From contig CAIIXF020000002.1 of NCBI GenBank assembly GCA_903813345.2, positions 35,348,609 through 35,412,608 of the forward strand: a DNA stretch of 64,000 nt, in the 5' to 3' direction. The notes below the pieces were generated by a model. The model worked only from the letters and a program-made list of their open reading frames with translations. It did no database searches and had not been told where the DNA came from. The DNA comes from Owenia fusiformis (taxonomy: Eukaryota > Annelida > Polychaeta > Sabellida > Oweniidae). A program made the translations under genes and the position numbers. This document shows, in pieces, positions 1 to 12,162 of this stretch; positions within the stretch are counted from its first letter, which is position 1; each line of letters opens with the position of its first letter.

Positions 1-1
1 A

Positions 2-152
2 AAACGTAGGCAGCCCCAGACACCCACAGACACTAGTTCAGAAGAGAAATATATCAAAGTGGAACCAGGGGAAGGTGAAATATTAGTAGAAGAGCCAACA
101 AATATGCCAGCAGCCGGGGAAAGCAATGATAGCTATTCTGATACTTCGCAAG
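2..152 (+). CDS. Constant exon (partial) upstream of the alternative zinc-finger exon array
   Basis: The frame is open from the left edge, so the exon starts outside the window. It encodes about 50 hydrophilic, acidic, Pro/Ser/Thr-rich residues ending ...DSYSDTSQ plus one base. It contains YIKVEP, and IKVE fits the SUMOylation consensus. The end is a good donor, CAAG|GTGGGT, leaving one G (phase 1). Every downstream zinc-finger exon begins with two bases that complete this codon, in most cases to Gly. I infer a linker between an N-terminal domain outside the window (possibly BTB, or the MGS..IDGIIC type found at 51 kb) and interchangeable C-termini. The open frame continues about 120 bases past the donor with no recognisable domain, which would be intron retention. 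Confidence 0.7.
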
Positions 153-2840
153 GTGGGTGTCTTTTCTGTTACAATTTTAGACTGGCTCTGAAATTGATGC
201 TAGAATTTTACTGTTGCCTTGAGAGGGATTCTTCATTTCATTCCTCATATTTTTGTCCCCATATGAAAAACTAAAAATAGATGATCAAATGTGAGATTTT
301 AGATTTAGTAAAACGTTGATGCCTCGGTATTTCAAATATGAAGTTTGATGGCAGAATAAAAGTTTTAAAATAATTAGGCTTTTCTAACCCTCTTTTATAT
401 TCATTTTATTGACTTTAATGAGTTATTCTTCAATGCAACAGTAAGTCACAGAAAGCTTGGTTCTTCTGTTTCTCTAATAGACAATGTTGCCATATATGTT
501 TGATCATGGGCTTTCATTAGTCTCTTTGATTTGTCTAAATTGAGAGCAACAAAGATCAGCTTTTTGTGACGTGTGGACTGATGTGTGATGATATGTTGTA
601 TGGTCTACTTGGACGTTAAGATGTATGTATCTTTTTTTGTGGAGGTATGGTTGTGTTTTGACATGTACTTTTTTGTTGACATATACTTCTGCAATAACAT
701 AAGCTTTAGATTTTAAACATGGACTTGAATATCAATGGATGAATATAAATGGATGAGAAGGGTGACTTAAAAAGCTTAAGGTCAACTTTGTAAATTAGCT
801 AGAATGCTACATTAAGATTACTTTTGAATATTTGTTACAAAATATCAGTCAATATATCAACCTTTGTAGCATTATCAGTATTTAACCAATTATGATATTG
901 ACATTTGCAAGTTAAAACATACTAGAAGTTGAATTGTAAATGATAACTGGAAAAATATTGAACATCAAAATTGCTTTTCATTTTGTCTGAGTGTATCTGT
1001 AAATACAACACTGAGATTATGTCAGATTTAAGGCCAAGAAAAATAGCTTGTTGGGTTATCTTTCTGAGTTTGTTTAAGATTAAGATTAAAAGGTGTAGAA
1101 TAAACAGGCTAGAGGGCTCTGTTAACAAAGACTTTATTTTCTTGGCCTCTGAGTGAAAGAAATGTCTAGTGTGATTTCATTGCCAGTCTTTATACCCCTA
1201 CCATACAATGTTATATACTTCAGTCATGTTATATTCCACTTTAAAGCTTTTTATTATCAACAGAAGAGGTGGTGATATTGTGTTTATTGTCACTATTGTG
1301 ACATCAATATATTGTGACATCATATATAGGCAGTTGTAGTGACTTACAACGCCCTTCTTTTTTCAAAAATGGGGTCATTAAAATAGTTTGTTACTAAATT
1401 GCCATCTTTTATGCATTGAAGTACTGTATTTTGCTTTAATTTGGCGATTTTATTTTTGATTTGCCAAATTAAATAGTTGCCAAAATCCCTGGGAATTTGA
1501 CTTGTTTTGGTGAACTTCCAGTTAAAAGATGACCAGAGCCGTTTAAATTGTTTAATTTGGAGCATTTTAAATTGTTCATCAATAACATATACTGGATTAG
1601 GCGGGAGGGTGATTTATCCCATCGAAAAACTGCAAAATTAAGACACTAATATGTCTAATCTCCCAAGATCGCCAAATTGAGAAGCGCCAAATCAAAGATG
1701 AATACCGTATCCCAAAATCTTCGCAGCTAAGCACACCTTGTAGTTTTCTGGGGAGGGGGCTGGGTTTGTGTCATAGAAGAAAAATGCTGTTTTTTATCAG
1801 AATTTTAAGATGCTGTTATTTTCGCACAAAGAAGGAAATGCTTGAGTTCCTTTGCAACACATGCAATATTATCTTGTAATTCATTCTTTCTTAATGGCTA
1901 ACAAATTTACAAACGATGAGGATTTTGAAACTAAAGTCAAGAATAAAAATTTTCAGTCTGTAGAAAAACCCAATATTACTCTTCTTTTATATCCAATACA
2001 TTAATTTGAATAACATAGTATGGTAGGGAAAATTATTTTTATGTATTTTTGTAAAAAAACGAAATGTATAGTTTAATTTAAATCAAGTGTGTATCATTTT
2101 TTTAATTATGTTATTTGAATTTTTCTTGTGAATGAGAGCACAGGAATTAACTGTGTTTTAAATGAGAACATATATTGATATAGCATTGGCATTCAAGTCA
2201 AAACAATGATAATTTGGATGCATGTGATGCTCATATTTTCTAACTTATCACTATGCCAACTATGCAAGGGTATTATCACAAGCAACTGATGTAGCAGAGA
2301 CTACTACTATGTCTCTATGTGTAGGTTTCAGACAACTTCAGACAAAAGACAAAACAAATAAAAACATGCACTACAAATTTCTAATAAAGAAACAAAAAGA
2401 GATTTTGATATTAACAACTATGTCTCTTGTCTGTTTCTCATTGGTAATAAGCTCCTAAATAAAATTGGTAATGTATGAAATGGTTTAAGGGCAGGATGCC
2501 AGTCCATAAGTATATACACCTAGATTAGAAGACTTATAATATAACTGGAAAAATGAACATTTTATTTCAGCATGCACAGTCGGAATTTAAGCATCAAGTT
2601 TTCAGTGATGTCATAGTTTTCATTTTTTTGTAGACTTAACCTCATGCAGATTTTTATGTTATTATGCAGCTTTTTTCGATAGGTTATTTCAAAACTTTAA
2701 TTCTTAGCAGATAATAATGATTTGATACTGTAGATTGAGTAACATAGACTAGATATTCTTTGAAGTGACAGAGGATGATCAATATTTTGTGGACCTTGTA
2801 TTTTGAGAGAGGCAATATCAAGTATTCCACATTTTTACAG
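153..2840 (+). other. Intron downstream of the constant exon
   Basis: AT-rich, with no ORF having coding character. The short ORFs at 922-1156 and 1344-1565 have no recognisable domain. Only the MITE-like stretch at 1420-1711 stands out. Confidence 0.6.
1420..1711. mobile_element. MITE-like inverted-repeat element
   Basis: The left end (AGTACTGTATTTTGC, then TTTGGCGA) and the right end (GCGCCAAATC, then AATACCGTAT) are inverted copies of each other with mismatches. Internal TTTGGCGA and CCAAATT motifs repeat in both orientations. A related composition occurs at 60801-61040. No coding capacity is seen. The boundaries are approximate. Confidence 0.4.
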
Positions 2841-3820
2841 TTAGTGTCAGATTCTTCCCTTGTTCATTGGAGAGGAACCCATATCACCTGACAATGCCTG
2901 GCTCAATCAGCCAAGTGTCAGGTTCTTCCTTTGTTCAATGTAGAGCAACCTAAATCACCTGACAATGACTGTCTCAATCAGCCAAGTGTCAGGTTATTCC
3001 ACTGTTTATTGTAGAGCAACCTAAATCACCTGACAATGACTGTCTCAATCAGCCAAGTGTCAGGTTCTTCCTTTGTTCATTGTAGAGCAACCTAAATCAC
3101 CTGACAATGACTGTCTCAATCAGCCAAGTGTCAGGTTATTCCACTGTTTATTGTAGAGCAACCTAAATCACCTGACAATGACTGTCTCAATCAGCCAAGT
3201 GTCAGGTTATTCCGTTGTTCATTGTAGAGGAACCCATATCACCTGACAATACCTGTCTCAATCAGCCAAGTGTCAGGTTCTTCCTTTGTTCATTGTAGAG
3301 GAACCCATATCACCTGACAATGCCTGTCTCAATCAGCCAAGTGTCAGGTTATTCCCTTGTTCATTGTAGATGAACCCATATCACCTGACAATGCCTGTCT
3401 CAACCAGCCAAGTGTCAGGTTATTCCGTTGTTCATTGTAGAGGAACCTAAATTACATAACAATGCCTGTCTCAATCAGCCAAGTGTCAGGTTCTTCCCTT
3501 GTTCATTGTAGAGGAACCCAGTTCACCTGACAACGATGCCTGTCTCAATCAGCCAAGTGTCAGGTTCTTCCTTTATTCATTGTAGAGGGACCTAAATTAT
3601 ATAACAATGCCTGTCTCAATCAGCCAAGTGTCAGGTTTTTCCCTTGTCCATTGTAGAGGGACCTAAATCACCTGACAATGACTGTCTCAATCAGCCAAGT
3701 GTCAGGTTATTCTGTTCATTGTAGAGGAACCTTAACCACATGACGACGGTGCCCGTCTCAATCAGCCAAGTGTCAGGTTCTTCCCCTTTTCATTGTAGAG
3801 GAACCTTAACCACCTGACAT
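2841..3820. repeat. 71-bp minisatellite, about 14 copies
   Basis: Tandem units of about 71 bp. Each holds TGTCAGGT and, about 35 bases on, ACCTGACA, which are perfect inverted 8-mers, so each unit can form a stem-loop. Copies differ by point changes and small indels. The array ends about 380 bp before exon A. Confidence 0.9.
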
Positions 3821-4198
3821 AACACGTTATCTCTCGAGTTTATTTACTGCAAACTTGTCACTCTTCATAAATTCTATAGGCTTATTTTAGTTGCTTACAG
3901 GTACAGCAAATGGATTAATAGACCAAAGAGTTGAGGTTAGGTCCATGCTAAAAGTGTTTTGAAATTATCAAAGAGCATGAATGGAATTGCTTATTCATCT
4001 GCATCATAGAAAACAATTGCACACCTTCCAATGCTTTATGCATTGGAAATAAAGAAAGAAGCATGTCAGGATGTCATATCAATCTGTCAGAAATATTGGT
4101 ATGTGAGATGAAAAATATTTATTCACATGATGGTTAGACTAGTTGGAAGATTGTGAGATGGAGTGGATATTAATTCTTGACAATTTTCTACACTTCAG

Positions 4199-4644
4199 GG
4201 TATTTCAGGAACCCTAGAACTAGTGCGACCTATCAAGGAAGCCATCAGGATCAAATAAACATGAGTCACCAAGAGCAAAGCATGAGTCACCAGGAAATAT
4301 ATTCAGGATCAGTTGCAAATATAAGAGAACCAGATGCAGTATGTTCTACCTGTCTAAAGGTTTTTCCTACAAAAAGATGCCTGGAATATCACATCCAAGT
4401 TACTCATGTATTATTTTGTGATGTTTGTAACATGAGAATTGTGGATGATCCCAGTGTTGAGAACCATGGAATGATGCATATAGGAGAGAAAGCATACCAT
4501 TGTGAATTGTGTTTTAAGTTATTCACCAGTGAATCAGGCCTCAAAAAACATTCGGACAAAGATGGCATGTGTCACATTTGCAACAAATTTGTTCCAAGAT
4601 CAATCAAAGCTTCACATATGAAGGCACATTCCAAGAAAAAGTAA
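4199..4644 (+). CDS. Alternative terminal exon A: four-finger C2H2 module
   Basis: The acceptor is TTCTACACTTCAG|GG and its phase makes Gly with the constant exon. About 148 residues follow. The first 50 are Gln/Ser/His-rich with a repeated MSHQEQ / MSHQEI motif. Finger 1 is CSTC-x12-H-x4-H with FPTKRC inside. Finger 2 is CDVC-x12-HGMMH. Finger 3 is CELC-x12-H but lacks a second His. Finger 4 is CHIC-x11-HMKAH. The tail is basic (SKKK) and ends in TAA. No in-exon start codon is needed because the exon is joined by splicing. It belongs to the CxxC subfamily (A-F) and is closest by eye to exons B and C. Confidence 0.85.
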
Positions 4645-4789
4645 AATGCCGGACTTGTATGAGTTCTAGCTACTGATTGAGAATCTAACAGAACAGATAC
4701 TGGGAAGATGTTAAACTATTTCTTCTGGCCTTTTCGTCAAAGAGGTGTTCCATAAACTGTTTGTTTAGAATATAAGTTGGTAGATAAAA

Positions 4790-4910
4790 AATAAATGAAG
4801 TATTTTTTGCAGGGCACTAGTAAAAGGAAAATTGTGTTGACCAAGTGGAGGATACGTGATTTAGTTTTGAAATACTGACAGCCAACAATCTCCATGTTTT
4901 ATAAAATAAA
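4790..4910 (+). terminator. Poly(A) signals after exon A
   Basis: AATAAA occurs at 4790-4795 and 4905-4910, about 150 and 260 bases after the stop. This supports exon A being a terminal exon. AATAAA also overlaps the stop of exon B (5511-5516) and the end of exon J (about 19232). Confidence 0.5.
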
Positions 4911-5129
4911 GACTACTGTATGCATTACAAGCCATTGTTTCATCCTTTTCATTTTATTGTCAAAATCAAGGATTGTCTGTTGTTATTATTTGTGACTGAC
5001 ATTATACAATAATGGTTTATGTTTAGGCATATGGTATATTTAGAGAAAAACATTTAAACAAAAACAAGCTGCAGTCATCAAAGGTCCAAGATGGCCACTG
5101 TTAATTACAAATTTAATTTTGCTTTTCAG

Positions 5130-5512
5130 AACAGCACCAATTTACAGCAGGTTTTCTGCAAGGCCATGGAACAGCACATAAAAGCTCAAATGAGATCCTT
5201 GAACCTAATTCAATTTGTAATATCTGTCAGTCATCATTCCCTACCAAACGATGTCAGGAGTACCATGACATGATGTCACATAAGAGGTTTTGTGATGTAT
5301 GTAACAGTAGAATCGATCATATACTTGATACAGAGGAACATGGAAGGAGTCATAAAGGGCAGAAACCTTTCCAGTGTGGATTATGTTGGAAATTGTTTAC
5401 AAGTGATTCAGGCTTGAAGAAACATACAACTAAGGATGTTTTGTGCAATGGTTGTAATAAGTTCATACAGAAAGCACACAAGGCAAAGCACATGAAACAG
5501 TGTCACTTCTAA
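5130..5512 (+). CDS. Alternative terminal exon B: four-finger C2H2 module
   Basis: The coding frame runs well upstream of the first in-frame ATG near 5270, so an ATG-based call would lose finger 1. The best acceptor is the pyrimidine-rich TTTTGCTTTTCAG|AA before 5130, and CAG|GT before 5151 keeps the same frame. Both are phase 1; the first gives Glu at the junction and the second gives Gly. Fingers: CNIC-x12-H-x4-H (FPTKRC), CDVC..HGRSH, CGLC-x12-H with no second His, and CNGC..HMKQCH. In finger 4 the last ligand is displaced (HMKQCHF). This is the shortest leader of block A-F. The overlapping 5091-5273 frame is not the real product. Confidence 0.78.
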
Positions 5513-5639
5513 TAAACAAGGTGTAACAGTTAGTGACATGATTAAAACAACTGGTAGCATACTGTGGAGTCATTTAACATGAATCCACCATCTAAATTAT
5601 AAAGTATTATAACAGTTGAGCATCTGACAACATTTTAAG

Positions 5640-5735
5640 AACAAGCCATTTTAGAACAAGCTATTTTAAGCACAAGACATTTTAAGCACAAGACATTTTA
5701 AGCACAAGACATTTTAAGCATGAGACAATCTTTTA
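5640..5735. repeat. Short tandem repeat of about 18 bp
   Basis: Units of the type CATTTTAAGCACAAGA are repeated about five times, degenerate at both ends. They lie between exons B and C. Confidence 0.75.
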
Positions 5736-5992
5736 AGCATTGGGCAATCCTGACAGACTTTTCTTTTGAAAATTAGCACCTGTAGCTCAGACTAGAAAAA
5801 ATGACAATACTTTATTGCTAATATTAATCATTGTGTGTTGTGAGTTATTCACTGTATTGATTGACATCATCAGATTCTGATTTAACTAGACTAGTACGAT
5901 CTCAAGGTAGAGAAAGAGAGTATGTTCTGAGGATTAATGAGTATGACAATGCATTATTAAGCAATAAAACAGTTTTCTACATTTGTGTTTAG

Positions 5993-6411
5993 GAATGAAT
6001 ACCTGCTGGCCTCCATTTGGGAATCCATCTATATACAACTCCCAGATGCAGTCCCATGTTCTCCATCAGGAGCAACCACAGGTTCTCCCTCAGGAGCAAG
6101 ATATCACATGCCCAGAATGTTACCAAACGTTTCCCACAAGTCGATGTTACGAGTACCACAATGCTGTAGTCCATAAATGCTTCTGCGATGTTTGCAATAA
6201 GCGTCTCGATGATGAACCAGATATTATGAATCATGGAAAGACTCACACTGGTGCCAAACCTTTCCAGTGTGGAGCATGTTGGAAGTTGTTTACAAGTGAA
6301 TCTGGTCTTATCAAACATAGAAGTAAACCCAAAGTTTGCCCATTATGCAATAGAATGGTGTCTGTCCAGAATTGGGCGGCTCACAAGAAACAACATGAAA
6401 GACAAACATGA
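5993..6411 (+). CDS. Alternative terminal exon C: four-finger C2H2 module
   Basis: The acceptor is TTTGTGTTTAG|GA (phase 1, Gly). The leader is Gln/Pro-rich with a repeated VLHQEQ / VLPQEQ. Finger 1 is CPEC..FPTSRC..H-x4-H, finger 2 is CDVC..HGKTH, then a TGAKP linker (degenerate TGEKP). Finger 3 is CGAC-x12-H with no second His, and finger 4 is CPLC..HKKQH. The exon ends in TGA inside a small direct repeat (GAAAGACAAACAT twice), so the exact C-terminus has probably been shifted by slippage. AATAAA lies near 6703. Confidence 0.85.
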
Positions 6412-6929
6412 AAGACAAACATGACAGATGTCGGATATGAAACAGACTCATAATGCTATATAGCTATTTTCTCCCAGTAATTGTAAATGATTTCTGATAG
6501 TTAAATTCAATGAAGAAATTATAATTTAAAGATGTAACATAGTAAAAGCAGCTATAGAAAAAACTTATGTTCAAAACTAAATTTTGGCACATGTGTGATA
6601 AAGAAATTATATTAAGTTATATATTATATATATTATTATGAAGCCTTAGTGAATCTGCAAAGCAAGCTTTTATGATTTAATTGTGTATGACAGTAATATA
6701 ATAATAAAAAGTATAAGTTCAGTTATTTATAGATTAGTCATTTTATATATCATTAGTTAAATTACCCCACCTCAATTATGTTGAGGATATACATTGGATG
6801 ACCGTATACCTAATCTCGGTGGCCCCCCTCTTGTTGAAGTATACTTTAGATTTGACACTGGTCAAAAAAAGATTTGACACTGGTACATTCTTAAGCAAGA
6901 GTATTAAGCTCTCTTCTTTCTTTCTGCAG

Positions 6930-7549
6930 GATCAACTACAAGGATATTTCAAACACCTGACCCAAGCTTTTCTTATGGGACTACAATGGCAACACAAAAT
7001 TCGATGAACATTAAAACAAATGTTACCATGGCAGCGCAAAATGTGAATTATGGCCATTCTGTCACCATGACAACACCGAATCTGATGAACATCATAACAA
7101 ATGTGACAGAATCTATGCAAAATGTGAATAGTTATGGGTTTCCAATAACCATGACAACACAGATTCCAAGGAACATGACAACAAATGTTACCAAGGCAAC
7201 ACAAAATGTGAGTGATGAAACATTTGAAGATGACTCTGTGTGTCCTGAATGCTTCAAAGTGTTTCCCACTCGACGATGCTTGGAGTATCATGATTCTGTA
7301 GTTCACCGTGGATTCTGTGACGTGTGTCAAAATCGACTAGATGGGGATCATGACAGAGAGAACCATGGGAAGACTCACACAGGAGAAAAGCCCTATCAGT
7401 GCCATCTATGTTTCAAATTATTTGGGAGGGACATTGCATTCAAGAGGCACAATCAGAAAGATGTGTTTTGTCCTATATGTAACACTTTGGTTTCAAGAAC
7501 TAATAAATCAGCTCATTTAAGACATCATGAGAAACAGCAACAAATATAA
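6930..7549 (+). CDS. Alternative terminal exon D: long leader plus four-finger module
   Basis: A strong acceptor (CTTTCTTTCTGCAG|GA, phase 1, Gly) fixes the start at 6930. The ATG at 6986 is internal. About 206 residues make it the longest of block A-F, because the leader holds four to five degenerate copies of an Asn/Thr-rich unit (TNVT..A.QNV..). Fingers: CPEC..FPTRRC..H-x4-H, CDVC..HGKTH, a perfect TGEKP linker, CHLC-x12-H with no second His, and CPIC..HLRHH. The tail is Gln-rich. The leader repeats probably arose by local duplication and have stayed in frame. Confidence 0.85.
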
Positions 7550-7854
7550 TTAAAACACAATATTGTTATCATGATGTTTTGAACTCTAGCAGTTTGCTAT
7601 TGGATATATACAATATCTTTCCCTGGTGTCTGCTGATCTCTTCCAAAACATTTTTTCACCACAGATGGAAAAAGTCCCAAAGAGTATGAAAAGAGAACTG
7701 AAGAACGTCATACTGTTGTTATTCCATAAAGACCATTAAAGTAAAATAACCATGACCAAGGTAACATTTATAAAGACTTACTGTGTTTGTGATACAAAGA
7801 TGATGCATCATAGGATTCATTATGAATTAAAACCTCTTGTACAAACAAAATGAC

Positions 7855-8910
7855 AAAGGATTGGTATCGATATGGCGAACTGAATTGAACAGATGTTTCT
7901 CTTAAACCAGTCATAAAAAAACTCATTGGAACAAAACAACATATATACAAAACATGTTTAGATCTCTCAATATTGTAATTATACAAAGGAGAGTTTGGTT
8001 GATTTAAAAAAGGTATCTTGTTAATGAAATAAAAGGTTGACTTTAATTTTCATCTATTTTGGGGTTTTTGTTTTCATCTTTTGAATACTATTTGTTAAAT
8101 CAACCAAATTTTTATATTCATTTTCATTTTATTGTTTGTATAACTACAGGGTGTCAAATAAGTCCTGTCCCCCCTCTACAGCCAAAACCAAGATATATGG
8201 TACCAAGTGTGATATATATATCATTGGAAAGGTCTTCCAATGTTACGTTGATTTGCATAAATCTAATACATGTCAATCAATGTCACAACATTTTGCATCG
8301 TATCAATTGAGGTAACCATAGGCCACAATCTATCTATGAATATGGCATGAATTAAGCCAATTTCTGGATAGGGTTAGAAAAGTAGAAAATAAAGGTGCAA
8401 GGAAAGTGGTGAAAACCTTTTTGTAACAAGTGGAATGCGAAAAAGGTTAGCTTTTTTTTAAGTATTTCTGAGTTCATATCCTTCCCATTTTGACACAATA
8501 AAAGCTGCTTAAGGAGTGTACATTAACTATAAAGGACATCATGAAAATATAGGTTAATTTCATCCAAAATACTTGAGAGTTGGTAAGTTAACATAACTTT
8601 GGGTGACCTTTCCAATGGTATATCACACTAGGTACCATCTATTAAGGTTTTAGCTGTAGCAGGGGGGACGGGACTTAATTGACACCCTGTATAAATGTTG
8701 TACATGCTATTTTTAAAAGCAATTGTACTAAAATTCAAAAATGTTAACAAAAACAGTTATAAAAGTATATTTAAATAATTTTAGCATTAAATTGTTGTCA
8801 TTCAGTGACCATTACATAAATGACCATGTTTTCTGACAGAATGTTTTCAATAATTGGTTTAAAAGACAAATAATGTTGAATTCAGTTCACCGTAACGATA
8901 CCAATCCTTT
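7855..8910. mobile_element. Inverted-repeat element interrupted by a nested MITE
   Basis: The left end AAAGGATTGGTATCGATATG and the right end CGATACCAATCCTTT are inverted copies, and homology extends inward (GAACTGAATT against AATTCAGTTC). A second copy of the family lies at 27234-27949. The middle is occupied by the younger element at 8145-8691. Confidence 0.65.
8145..8691. mobile_element. Tc1/mariner-type MITE nested in the element above
   Basis: TACAGGGTGTC at the left and GACACCCTGTA at the right are perfect inverted repeats. Similarity continues for about 85 bases, through TAAGTCC.GTCCCCCCT, GGTACC.AGTGTGATAT and ATTGGAAAGGTC. TA at each end fits a TA target duplication. There is no ORF of note, so it is non-autonomous. 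Confidence 0.75.
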
Positions 8911-9298
8911 ATCAGTTATACAATTTATCACGCATAAAACTGACTTTGGTTTAATTGTGTACAATTTTCATTATTTAGTTATATTAGAATGGCTGAATTG
9001 AAAAATTGGCAATGATTTGAAATTCTCTGGTATTTAAGAGGTTCATGTACTCAATGTACAAGTATAAGCCTTGATAATATTGTATCTAGAGATCCTGAAA
9101 TAGATGGAAATAACAATGATGTTATTTAAAATTTGTTCTTATACAATAGGATGCCATGGAAGATTAACACGAGTCACATGTACATGTTCTGATAATGATA
9201 AAGAATGTGAACACCTCAAATGGGGATTCACTGGAGGACATTTTGCATTGATGTCATTGAAATAAAATAAAGCTAACAAATCTGTTTCTTTTATTCAG

Positions 9299-9729
9299 GT
9301 GCTCAACATTATGCTCCATCTATTGGATTCTCCGAGAGTTATTCACATCACATTCACAATTCCCAGGCCAGTTACTCAACACCTGGAGTACTAATAAACC
9401 CAAACCCCATGGAAACTGAAGAACCAGACTGTACGTGTCCAGAGTGTTTCCGTGTTTTTCCAACAAGCCGTTGCTATGACTACCACAACATGTTAACACA
9501 TCGTTGCTTTTGTGACATTTGCAACACACGGGTTCAAGAGGAGGATACTGAGAATCATGGGAAAACTCATACAGGGGAAAAACCATATCAATGTGAATTG
9601 TGTTATAGATTATTTGCGTCAGAACTGGCCATGAAGCGCCATAATGTGAAGAACATTAAATGTCTGAGTTGTTTTAAATTTGTCCCTAAGTCACATAAAG
9701 CTGCACATTTGAAGAAACATCACACCTGA
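9299..9729 (+). CDS. Alternative terminal exon E: four-finger C2H2 module
   Basis: The acceptor is TTTCTTTTATTCAG|GT (phase 1, Gly). The leader of about 38 residues is Ser/His/Tyr-rich (SYSHHIHNSQASYS), and the open frame reaches the acceptor well before the ATG at 9409. Fingers: CPEC..FPTSRC..H-x4-H, CDIC with a one-residue-shorter loop (x11) before HGKTH, TGEKP, CELC-x12-H with no second His, and CLSC..HLKKH. The exon ends KKHHT. The space before it (7550-9298) holds only two transposons. Confidence 0.85.
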
Positions 9730-10997
9730 ATAATACATAATGTATGACAAATGAGATTTCAGGTATATAACAGCGGGATATAGAATCAATATCATGGGGA
9801 AGTGGGACATAGAAGTGTAAATGTAATATGTCTCCCACTGTATATTTCCTGCTGTGTATCCCCCGCTCTAAACGTTTTTGTTCAATGAAGAAACAGTTGA
9901 ATTCAAAGAATATCTCTCTATTGCATAACTGTATCTTGGCATCTGAGGAAGAAAAACTATATTAGTTCACTTATAAAGTTTAAGAAATATAGGCTTTAGC
10001 AAAGAAACAGAAATCTCTGAAGCAGAGAGGACTTGAAAATCAGACAATTGCTTGTCATAGGATAAATAGTACTAAGTTAATTGTTGGTCGATTTTGAATA
10101 TGGGGTATATTCCTTGGGAAATATGATAGCAACACTCAGACCCTCTTGGACTGTGGTAATAATTATTATTTATTATTATGTCACTTTTCCCTCAGGATAT
10201 ACCCCATATCCAGAACCCCTGATAACATAACCCTCATTTAATAACCACCAAGGTTACTCTTATGGTCATGTGTTTCTCTTGAGGGCCTTCTGATACTCAG
10301 ATTCTCACATGGATGGTTCATGATATAGCATGTCCTATTGTAGAGCAAAAACTGTTATAAATAAATTATGAGAAATATCAAGATTATTTTAATTGTTGAA
10401 TTGACTATCTTGGAGCAAATTCTCCCAAACAGTAAATGTATACATATCCACATTTATAGAATAAAAAAGCTTGAGTTTCAAGAATAAAGTGAATTCAATG
10501 TTTCCATGACTACGTATGAACAAAAGCTTTTCTAGAAGCTTGAACAAATTATTTGCATTGTCTGTATACTAGATCTGTCCTGTTGATAGGGTGCTCATTG
10601 CTCTCCTGTTGATAGGGTGCTTATTGCTCTCCTGTTGATAGGGTGCTCTCCTCAATATTAATATATGTTCACCAAGAAAAGTTTTTTAACACTCATAATC
10701 TTGCATTCATTTTGATGTATAATACATGAGCTAGATATGTGAACTTGTGTCTCTGCAATTAGAATTTTACAGTCATGATAGGTCTATCTAGTCACACAAC
10801 CAGATTGAACAGGGGATGTGATATTCATGTATAGTACAACTAGGATGTAAAAAACAATGAGGATTGTTATAAAAAGGTGAAAACCAACTCTTCCAGGACT
10901 TAACATTTAACATTAAAATCATAGTGTTCCTTATAAAACTCAATCTCTAAATAATACACTTGTCACTAAAATACTAATAGTATTTTTTCTTTTCTAG
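9730..10997. other. Space between exons E and F
   Basis: AT-rich, with an imperfect inverted pair (near 10096 GAATATGGGGTATAT against near 10195 ATATACCCCATATCC) and a 29-bp triplication at 10576-10651. No coding character is visible. Confidence 0.5.
10576..10651. repeat. 29-bp repeat, three copies
   Basis: CCTGTTGATAGGGTGCT occurs three times at about 29-base spacing, separated by CATTGCTCT-like sequence. Confidence 0.85.
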
Positions 10998-11428
10998 GAG
11001 TCTTCATGGGACATCAGCTTGATGCACTTGGATCAGCATCGTATAATCTGAACATGAACATCACTGACAAATCAAAATCAGTTCTAATCGGTGACAATGC
11101 TATATTCACGGAGGCAGACGCAAACATTTGTCAATTCTGCAGTTCTGAATTCCCCTCAAGAGCATGTCTTGAATCTCATATCATTGTGGTTCATAACAAA
11201 TACTGCGATGTGTGCCAGAAACGCATTGATAATGAAGCAAACGCACAAGAACATGGATTGATTCATACTGGGGAAAAACCTTTCCAGTGTGGATTCTGTT
11301 ATAAGCTATTTGCCTCCAACTGTGGCTTGAAGTTTCACCAGGCTAAAGACTTGCAATGTGTTATTTGTAATAAAGTCATCCAAAGCTCTACAAAGAGCAA
11401 ACACATAAGAAGTCACAGAAATAAATAG
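10998..11428 (+). CDS. Alternative terminal exon F: four-finger C2H2 module
   Basis: The acceptor is TTTTTTCTTTTCTAG|GA (phase 1, Gly). The leader of about 45 residues is Asn/Ser/Asp-rich. Finger 1 is CQFC..FPSRACLESH-x4-H. It keeps CxxC but already has the FPS.AC core of the right-hand block H-L, so it is intermediate between the subfamilies. Finger 2 is CDVC..HGLIH, then TGEKP, finger 3 is CGFC..CGLKFH with no second His and an extra Cys in the helix, and finger 4 is CVIC..HIRSH. It ends RNK, with AATAAA overlapping the last codons. Confidence 0.85.
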
Positions 11429-11550
11429 AATATTATTCCTGGAAAGACTGAAACACTTAATTACATAACACTGATATGGATTACCTAGATTGTTGTATAT
11501 TCTTGTAAACAATTCTGAAGTTAAACAAACCGAAGAATAGAAAGAAAAGT

Positions 11551-11760
11551 AAAATGCAAGTGTACCACTGTACCTGAATAGGATTAGTTGATGTAAAGTC
11601 TTTGAAGTGAACAGGTCAAAGTAATGCAAAAATCATAATTAATAGGCATGGATAAAATGCAAGTATACCACAGTGTACCACTGTACCTGAATAGGATTAG
11701 TTGATGTAAAGTCTTTGAAGTGAACAGGTCAAAGTAATGCAAAGATCATAAGTTCCTAAT
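11551..11760. repeat. Direct duplication of about 90 bp
   Basis: AAAATGCAAGT.TACCAC followed by CTGTACCTGAATAGGATTAG and TTTGAAGTGAACAGGTCAAA occurs twice, 105-120 bases apart and nearly identical. It lies just after exon F. Confidence 0.85.
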
Positions 11761-12162
11761 AGGCAATGATGTAAGATAACAGTAGATATGAATTCTTGAA
11801 TTTTAGGGTGCTTACATATTTTCATCCCTACTTAAACCAAATTTATTATTTGAGGTAGAACTCATTGAAGCGCTCAATCTCTGGATCATTGGTCAAGTCA
11901 AAATATTGACTTATATTTGAGGCACCACACAAGTTTTGAAAATATTTTTTAATTATTAATCATCTTGCCTTATTTCGACTGATTTGGGGTGAATTACACG
12001 CAAGAGAAGTCGTAGTTGACAGTGCAGGTATACAATTTGACCAGTTTACCTATACTGAATGTTCATGTGAATTGATAAAACTGGTAAATATATTCTAACT
12101 TTGATTGGTTTATGTAACTTGAGTATTACTAACAATATCAATAACATAATTTTATCTTGTCA

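Noticed and set aside
2841-3820. CRISPR-like appearance of regular repeats
   Set aside because: The whole 71-bp unit is repeated with no unique spacers, and the DNA is animal nuclear.
5983-6424. Overlapping ORFs at 5985, 5989 (-) and 6233
   Set aside because: They are shadows of exon C in other frames. Only the exon C frame has fingers.
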